Shown: piece by piece, positions 57,250 through 64,000 of the stretch
Layout of the letters: the number at the start of each line of letters is the position of its first letter
How positions within the stretch are numbered: position 1 is the first letter of the stretch
Assembly (NCBI RefSeq): GCF_003286085.1
Contig: NW_020825289.1
Span: forward strand, 4,340,001-4,404,000
Length of the DNA: 64,000 nucleotides
Source: Drosophila persimilis
Lineage: Eukaryota > Arthropoda > Insecta > Diptera > Drosophilidae
Reading direction: 5' to 3'
Program-made: the position numbers and the translations under genes
The notes under the pieces: model-generated
Told to the model about the DNA's origin: nothing
The model's input: only the letters and a program-made list of their open reading frames with translations
Databases searched by the model: none

Positions 57250-60200
57250 CTGTGGTGAGTAAAGAGAGAGAGAAACAACACAAATTAGTTGGAGTCACTA
57301 GAAATACAAGCAGAATAGTAGCATAGCATAGAACTTCCGCAACGGAAGTGCATTGAAGGGAGAAGCACGAGTACTCTCTGCAGGGTCTCTCTGTATTCAT
57401 AGCCATGTCCATGTCAACAGTTTGTCTATTGTTTCCACCTTTGCTGTTTGACAATTGAGTGCCACGGATCAGCGACTCCCCCGAGCGGGAACCGAGTGCG
57501 GACAACAAAAGCTCTTTTATTTTATTTTTTACTTTTACAGGCCAGAAACAACTTGTGCTGGCAGACAAAAGGCCCAGGCAGGCACCAGGCGAAAATCGTT
57601 CGTTGACACTTTTTCAGACCACTCTCTGCCCCTTCTCTGGTGTCCCTGCTGTTCCTGCTGTCACTGTTGCACTGCCAACCGATTTCATATTCAATTTTAT
57701 GCACTGCCGTGTCCCGCATCTGTCTATCCTTTGTGCCAGTCCCCCATTCCCCCCATTTCCCCATTCAAAATTTCGATGCAATTCTTGAGGCGTGAGTCTG
57801 AAATTTGTCGGCTCTAGAGATATTTCAGGCTTATGAAAACTATTCACCAAAGAGAATTTGTTGCCGGCATGGTCTTACAGCAAAAGACATCCCTTCCCAG
57901 CTTAATGGGCAATCATTCGAACAGTACTGTCCGAAGAAGATTAAATATTCCTCTAATTCCACAAATTCCAGCTATTGGATCCCGCCCCCATTCCTGGCCC
58001 ATGAAATTTTATAGACTGAAATGAAAACTAATCAATTCGTTGACTTTTTCGGGCGGTGCGTGTTCCATGGCGCACGTATTAAAAATTCCAACTAATTTCG
58101 CTTCGAGGCGTTCGTTGCGTTGAGTTGTCGTTTACCAAATTAATTGGTCAATTTGTGGTTTGGAGGATGGCAGGAAGTGTAATTTAAATTTCATAAAATC
58201 TCCTTTCAAACATTTAATACGGAACATGAATAGTGTCCCAGCTCCAAGGTCAGTTTTTCTTGAACTCTAAGACCCACTGTACTTTAAATGGCTCTGCATA
58301 CACACGCACACATACAGTCTCACATTAGATTCAACATGTGCTTGCCATACGGGAGCGAGGGAGCGAGCAGGCGTGCAAAAAGATGTGCGCGAAAGGAAGG
58401 AGAGAACGAATGTGCGGAAACAGTAAAACACGCAATTCAAAATAATATTTTGCAGCTGTTCTTACAACCATATCGACAGATCGATCGACAGAGGGGGAGA
58501 TAAGCAGAGGAGAAGAAGGATTTAGGGAGGGGGGAAGTGAAGATTCACCATCCGTTATCGCTCCTTCTTTCTTCATCTTGGTTTCCATTCCAATTTGAAC
58601 GAAATTGCATTCCCTTTCACTCTCCACCACCGTAAAGTCGTAATATATTTATTTGCTGTTTGCTCTTTCTGGAATATATTTATTGCCTTTTCTTCTCTTC
58701 TTGGCTTTGCTTCGTCTCTGCTTCCACTTGTTGAAGAGTTCGTGCTGTCCAATTGGTCTTTCATTTCAACCAGATTTTCGGATTGCACCTGCCTCTTCTG
58801 TTTATTCTGCGTTTCCTTTTGTCTTCTGCAGCTTCCCCCCAGTGCCATAGCAGCAGGTGCTTTCTGTTATGCTTTTTTATGTCAAAAGTTTGAAGCTTTC
58901 CTAAAACCAACAACAAAATTCGCAGAACGAAACCGGTTCAAGAGGCAAGCAAGTAGCCGGCATTTAACAGTGAACAAAGCTAAATGAAGCAAAAGGCAAA
59001 AGCAAAGCAAAACTTGGAGACAGAAAAGCTCTCCGCTCTGCAGTGCTCTGCTCTGCGCGGCTTAGTGAAGCACTCAAAACTATGTTTTCTGAATTTATCG
59101 CGTAATTTTTCACTTATGCAGGCAATTTGCACAAGACGATGATGATGATGATTGTTGATTCCAACTAAGGTCACATTATGCACTTCATAAAAAAAGCCTG
59201 CGGATCTGGGAGTGACTCAGCCTCAAGTCGGGTGGCTCTCAAATGTTTAACACTTGTCTTGGGGCAACACACAGTAGCCAGAACGAGGAGCAAATAAAAA
59301 AACTGGCAAAGCCACAGAAGAGTGAGAGAGAGCAGTAGAATAAGCTTTGTCAGGGGAATGACTAATACTAGAAACAAAAACAAAAGGGGGACGAAGAAAT
59401 GAAGTAACACGCGATTCCAGAGGTGTCAAATTACGACGTCGAAAGCTCAAGAAAAGTAAACAAATATTGAACTTGGAATTGGAAATAATGCGACACGACA
59501 CCCACCGAAGGGGTTTACGGTTCACGATCGAACACAATGTTCCATCTCTTCTCTCGACCTGCTTCCGTTCCATTAATTAACCCATTTCCAGACGTATGTA
59601 TTTGTATTACAAACCCTTAGCACCTCATGAAGAGGGAAATTGGAAATTAATAACTTCCGTCCAAACAAAAACAAAGGGAATAAGAGTTCAACAGGCATAC
59701 ACACGAATGATAGGGCCCCACCCAACAGAACGCCTCCCATCACGCACTCTTGTCATCGAGGTCGGAATATAAACACACGCACGACGACGACAACCGACCA
59801 TATGGGGATGTCCAGCCAATCCCCAAACAATCCCATTCCATATACATAGTATAGTAGGAAGAGAACATTTTGGTGTGTGGTATTGCATGCAATGAATCTC
59901 AACCATTTCGATAGAATTTCATTCCAGTGGAAGAAACATCTGCCCTGAGGCTCAGAAAGAAACCAGTCCGACAGCTGTTCGAGAGAGCCGGCGGACGGAG
60001 AACAGGTATCTCAATGTCAGCGGTACGGTACCCACACTCATTCATGCGAATCGTGTGGCGTTTACCCACACACAGTTAAGTCCACGAAATATGGCCAATT
60101 ACTGGGCTAAATGAAAAAGCAAGTTAGAATGTTATTGTCGATATATGGACAATTCGAGACCCGCTACATACCCCGAAACGTCCTCTCAAATTGTGTGCAA

Positions 60201-63200
60201 TACCTATCCGTTGAGAATGATTTTCTGTTGATCGACTGAGCGTTGTAAATACCACATAGCTATATCTCGCTCCTCTATGCCAACCACAAGCACCGGGTGC
60301 AACGAATAATTAGGTAATGCGTGTCACAGATAATTGCAGTCGCCCTGCCCACGCACTCCGCTAACAGTCCAGACACTCAATTACCGCAAGCTGCAAGTCG
60401 GTGGAGCGGCAGACACCACGCAACGCAACCTGTCCACCTCTGCGTGGACACAAGATGTCAGAGGGAGCTGCCACGTTGCTGACAGAAGGTGACAACAACA
60501 GGCAGAACAACCGCAACAAACCGCAGCCAGAGACAACACGTGAGGGAGAAAGAGAGATACATAGAAAGGCAGGAGACAAAAGTGGAGCAGCACGGACCAC
60601 GTGGGGTTCAGAGGGGGGAGTAGCTGCTGACGCGATGGTGATGATGATTTGACAGACAGTGGGAGACACTCTGCAAATACGACAACAGAATGTAGAGCAG
60701 CGAGAGATAAAGCATATTCTAAGCTTTCCATTCCACTGTGCCTGACCTGCTCTTTCCAGAGCCTCACGGAGAGAGAGGCGTGGACTCAAATGTGGGTGAC
60801 AGGAGGAGAAAAAACGAGAGACTTGAGGGTGGATTTGTTGTATAATTGAAAGCGTTGTACAACGACAGTGAGGCTGGAAAAAGCAGAGGAAGGAGGAAGA
60901 AGAAGAGCGAAAGACGGGCGAGCACACAGCGACAACACGTGCACAATCTCCGTCATGCAAGGAAATGCATTTGTGAGAGAGCGATCCAAGGAGCCCGGGC
61001 CACGACAGCGACAGTGGGAGACAAAGAAAAAGGAGAAGACACAAGAAGGAAGAACGAGGATGAGGAAGATCAAAACAAGCATACGCGCTTTGCATATTAA
61101 ATCGAGTTGACGTCGTCACCGCCACCGCCAGCGTCGCCGTCGCCGGCGCATTATTTAAGCCAGACGTAAAAAATACTTGTTTAAAAAATACCTACATACT
61201 CGTATATGTAAGTATTGTACATTTACTCGTAGTTCCACAATGGAACTTTGAGTTGTTGTTTTTGTTGTAGCCTGCAGATTGTGGAGATGCAAATGATACA
61301 AGCACGATGGACAAGTTGGCAGCCCCCGAAAAAAACGAAACGTGACTCAGGCAGGAAAAAAAAGCATAAAGGTACTGATGGGGAGGGAGATGGTGTGGAG
61401 AGAAGAGGAGTGCAGAGGAGACAACGTGCCTGGACGTACACATCCATACCTTGTCGTAGATGATGTCTCTGCCTGATAAGTGTCGCCTCATTCTGGAATT
61501 GGGGTTCGGTTCGAGTTCGGCTCGAGGAATGGAGGAGAAACGACAAGAATTGGTAGATGGGTGAGGCAATAATCAACATATTTTACAAATTATTATGATG
61601 GCTTGATTCCATTTTTAGGGGGCGCCAAAACGATGTTAATCATTTGCCCCTCTTCCCGCCAACTCTTCCACCAAATCGGACTGATTTTCGAGATTTCTCT
61701 GTCTTGTATTTGAAAGATAAAAGAGTTTTCAATTTAACGGCACATATATTTTCATTAAAATGTGGATATATGTATTTATAAATGAGCCACAGCAAAAATT
61801 AACCTGAAATCACAACAATTTGAAGAAAAGGTCAAGCTCTGGCACTTAATATCTAGCACGAAACGGTAGAAACAACCGTGCCACAAAAACCATCCATCCA
61901 TCCATCCATCCCTTGCCCGTCGCATTGCGAGCATCAAGGGAGTCCCTTGCGTTCCAGGGACTCTGGCTGGGAGTGAAATGCGGCAACAGCGCCCTGCTCG
62001 CTCCAAATCCGTTTTCCGAGCGCAGGCAGAGACATTAGTAAGTATAATAATATTTTTACACCCAGAGTGATGAGGGACACACAGAGGCAAAGAGAGAGGC
62101 AGAGAGGGCAGCAGAGAGGAGATTCGTGCCCGTCGACAGCGTGCTTTTAGTTATTACAGTATAGGGTATAGGGTGTACTCTCACTCCTTCTCTCTGGCTG
62201 TCTTTTAAATCAAAAAGTGCATAACCCCAAGATGTGGAGCAAATCTTTAGTGAACAAAACATTTTTCATTTTTCACAAGTTTTCCTTCTCTGCTCTAAGG
62301 AGGGTGACGAAAACGAGGCAGAGACAAAGAGAGAGAGAGAGAGTGAGAGAGAGGTGGCAGAGAGAGTGAGGAGTGATTGCGAAGGGTTCACGGAGGGTGG
62401 AAAGCAACGTTGCCGTTATTTCGAGTCCATGAAAATGAGTGTGTTTTAGCTACTAAATGTTGCACCCACTTAAGTTTCTTTTCACCAAAAAAAATCCCAC
62501 AAGTTTAGAGACTTGCAGCCAGCTCGTAAAATATTTTGAGTTAACATAATACTTTCTATATACATATATGTTCACAGATATTTCCGAGTTCTGTTTCTTC
62601 CATAAGCACTTAATGAGCCACCGAATGCATGACAAATGCTTTTAGTGGTGCCTCTTGGGGCTGTCATGTCTTTCGTGTGGATTTGTAAAGAACTTAGAGA
62701 AAAAGAGAGCGCAGCGCTCGATTCTTTTGAAGTAGATTACAGCGTTTCTTTTCGAGAGCTGCTGCATGCCACGACACTGGTATGTTGCCAATTTTCAGCT
62801 TCATTATATGGCAATTATTTACACAATTATCCAATCCAGACGCACAGCATAGGCCATAGAAGTTGACAAACAACTTTTGAACTTGCGAGTATTGTAAATT
62901 GTAAATGGGAAATGGAAAAGTAGGCTGCAGTGGCTCATAAAATAGAAAATTGCGACTGCATGATGACGTCAGGGGAGTATTCTACGTCTATCCCTGGATC
63001 TGAAGAGGCATTCGTGTACAACTAATAATAATACGCTCAGAGAGAGCCCATTAGATGGAGGGGAGCAAAATTCTATTGAACCATCCACAGCTGCGGCTTT
63101 TCTTGTGCCTGTCTGGCCCCCTCCTTCAGGTCTGTCTGTGTTGCTGCGTGTGTGATGTGCCTCAATCGTCGAGGTATCATAACACATGGGAGCAGGAGGA

Positions 63201-64000
63201 GCAGAAGATGTAGAAGGAGGAGGCAGAGTGGGGCTAGAAAGTGTCCAGAGGGGGGACGACTGGGGCACATCAATCATTTGTAATTATACGCATGCCTCTT
63301 CTCCATTCCATCATCTGATTTCGGCTCCTTTCTTCCAGTCCCCTTCTCTTCGAAACGGAAATAGTCTTCTCCCTGGAATGGGGATGGGGTCTGGTTCAGT
63401 GATCTCTCCCCAGTGATCTCTGTCATGTTTACGAGTGCTCTTCCATTTCTTAATCTCTGAAGGAGAGATGCCAACGATAACATGGAGCGTGAAGTGACCC
63501 AGTTGATAAGTGGCATGGCCTACCCTCTAAGAGATCTCTGCTCTTATCAGTGCGGCATGCAGTCCAATCCAAAGATGCAGCTGAGCAGTGGAATCTTTCG
63601 TAGCAGCCGAGGCAGAACCAAAAGCTTTTTGCTGGCAATAGAGCTTTTACTATCACAAAAATCCATCAGTCCCATCTATTCCATTGGATTCGCACACACG
63701 GACTTCAATTGTTTGTTTCCTGTCTATCTTTTCTATTGTACCCTTCAAGAGGGCCTTTTTTCTTGCCCAGAGACTTTATGCGCGGTGGAGCCCGTCCTTA
63801 CTCCCAATTTCAGCCATGAATTGAAAAAACAACATACATTGCGTGTGCATAACGCGACTCACTGATGTTGTTAGGGGCCTTTTCTTGTTGTTGTTGTTAC
63901 CATCTTACACAATATATATCGTATGTACCATATAGCAGACTTTATCTTATTTCTGCCATGGTTATGACCTGCAAGGGTATCCATTCGTCGAACTTTCTTT
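57250..64000 (-). other. Intron 2 and possibly further upstream Dscam1 sequence, no exon found
   Basis: The transcript upstream of exon 3 must supply the signal peptide and a codon ending in G to match exon 3 phase. I searched the minus strand here for a hydrophobic leader followed by a GT donor in that phase and saw none. The longer open frames at 60361-61125 lie in purine-rich low-complexity DNA and show no domain. There are (GA)n-like tracts around 62315-62355 and a GC-rich patch at 61106-61170. This is most simply a long 5' intron. Confidence 0.7.

Noticed and set aside
60190-60225. Candidate signal-peptide exon donor in intron 2
   Set aside because: The upstream frame ends in a stop and has no hydrophobic leader; the true start exon is probably outside the window.
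60361-61125. 254-codon open frame on the minus strand
   Set aside because: It is a low-complexity Cys/Leu/Ser-rich translation of purine-rich DNA with no domain and overlapping open frames in other registers, so it is probably chance.
1-64000. tRNA, rRNA or intact transposable elements
   Set aside because: No cloverleaf, rRNA block, terminal repeats or transposase/reverse-transcriptase frame was recognised on reading both strands; a computed search could still find small ones.

Overview
This is insect nuclear DNA carrying most of Drosophila Dscam1 (Down syndrome cell adhesion molecule 1) on the minus strand. Transcription runs from high to low coordinates. Coding sequence is seen from exon 3 (ends at 57249) to the stop codon at 8821-8823. 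The encoded Ig/fibronectin-III order, the four blocks of mutually exclusive exons, two alternative transmembrane exons and a C-terminus ending DTMAV are diagnostic for Dscam1. The start codon and signal-peptide exon were not found and should lie beyond base 64000. By my count the arrays hold 12 exon-4, 49 exon-6, 32 exon-9 and 2 exon-17 variants (12 x 49 x 32 x 2 = 37,632 ectodomain/transmembrane combinations). D. melanogaster is known for 12/48/33/2, so this is probably another Drosophila. Abundant CGAGTACGAG and CGTATATGTA-like simple repeats would suit the obscura group, but that is a guess. Variants are numbered here in transcription order, not by orthology.

Layout from high to low coordinate: intron 2 (57250-64000, no exon seen); exon 3 (Ig1); intron 3; exon 4 array (55264-51196, first half of Ig2); exon 5; intron 5 with the exon-6 docking site at about 48586-48610; exon 6 array (48325-37262, first half of Ig3), with selector sequences before most variants; exons 7-8 (rest of Ig3 to Ig6); exon 9 array (35787-21782, all of Ig7); intron 9 with a candidate docking motif and a hairpin; exons 10-16 (Ig8, Ig9, FN1-4, Ig10, FN5-6); exons 17.1 and 17.2 (transmembrane); exons 18-24 (cytoplasmic tail); then 3' UTR and downstream DNA (8820-1) with no recognisable second gene.

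One variant from each array is joined to the constant exons, giving each neuron or haemocyte a set of homophilic receptor isoforms. The sequence shows how exclusivity may be enforced. In exon 6, one docking site is complementary to many selectors. Some neighbouring variants are too close together (29, 32 and 32 nt) to be spliced to each other, and some selectors sit on the 5' splice site of the preceding variant. Three exon-6 variants have GC instead of GT at the 5' splice site. Two very recent tandem exon duplications explain how copy number can drift. All splice boundaries were placed by hand from AG/GT signals, reading-frame phase and homology between variants.
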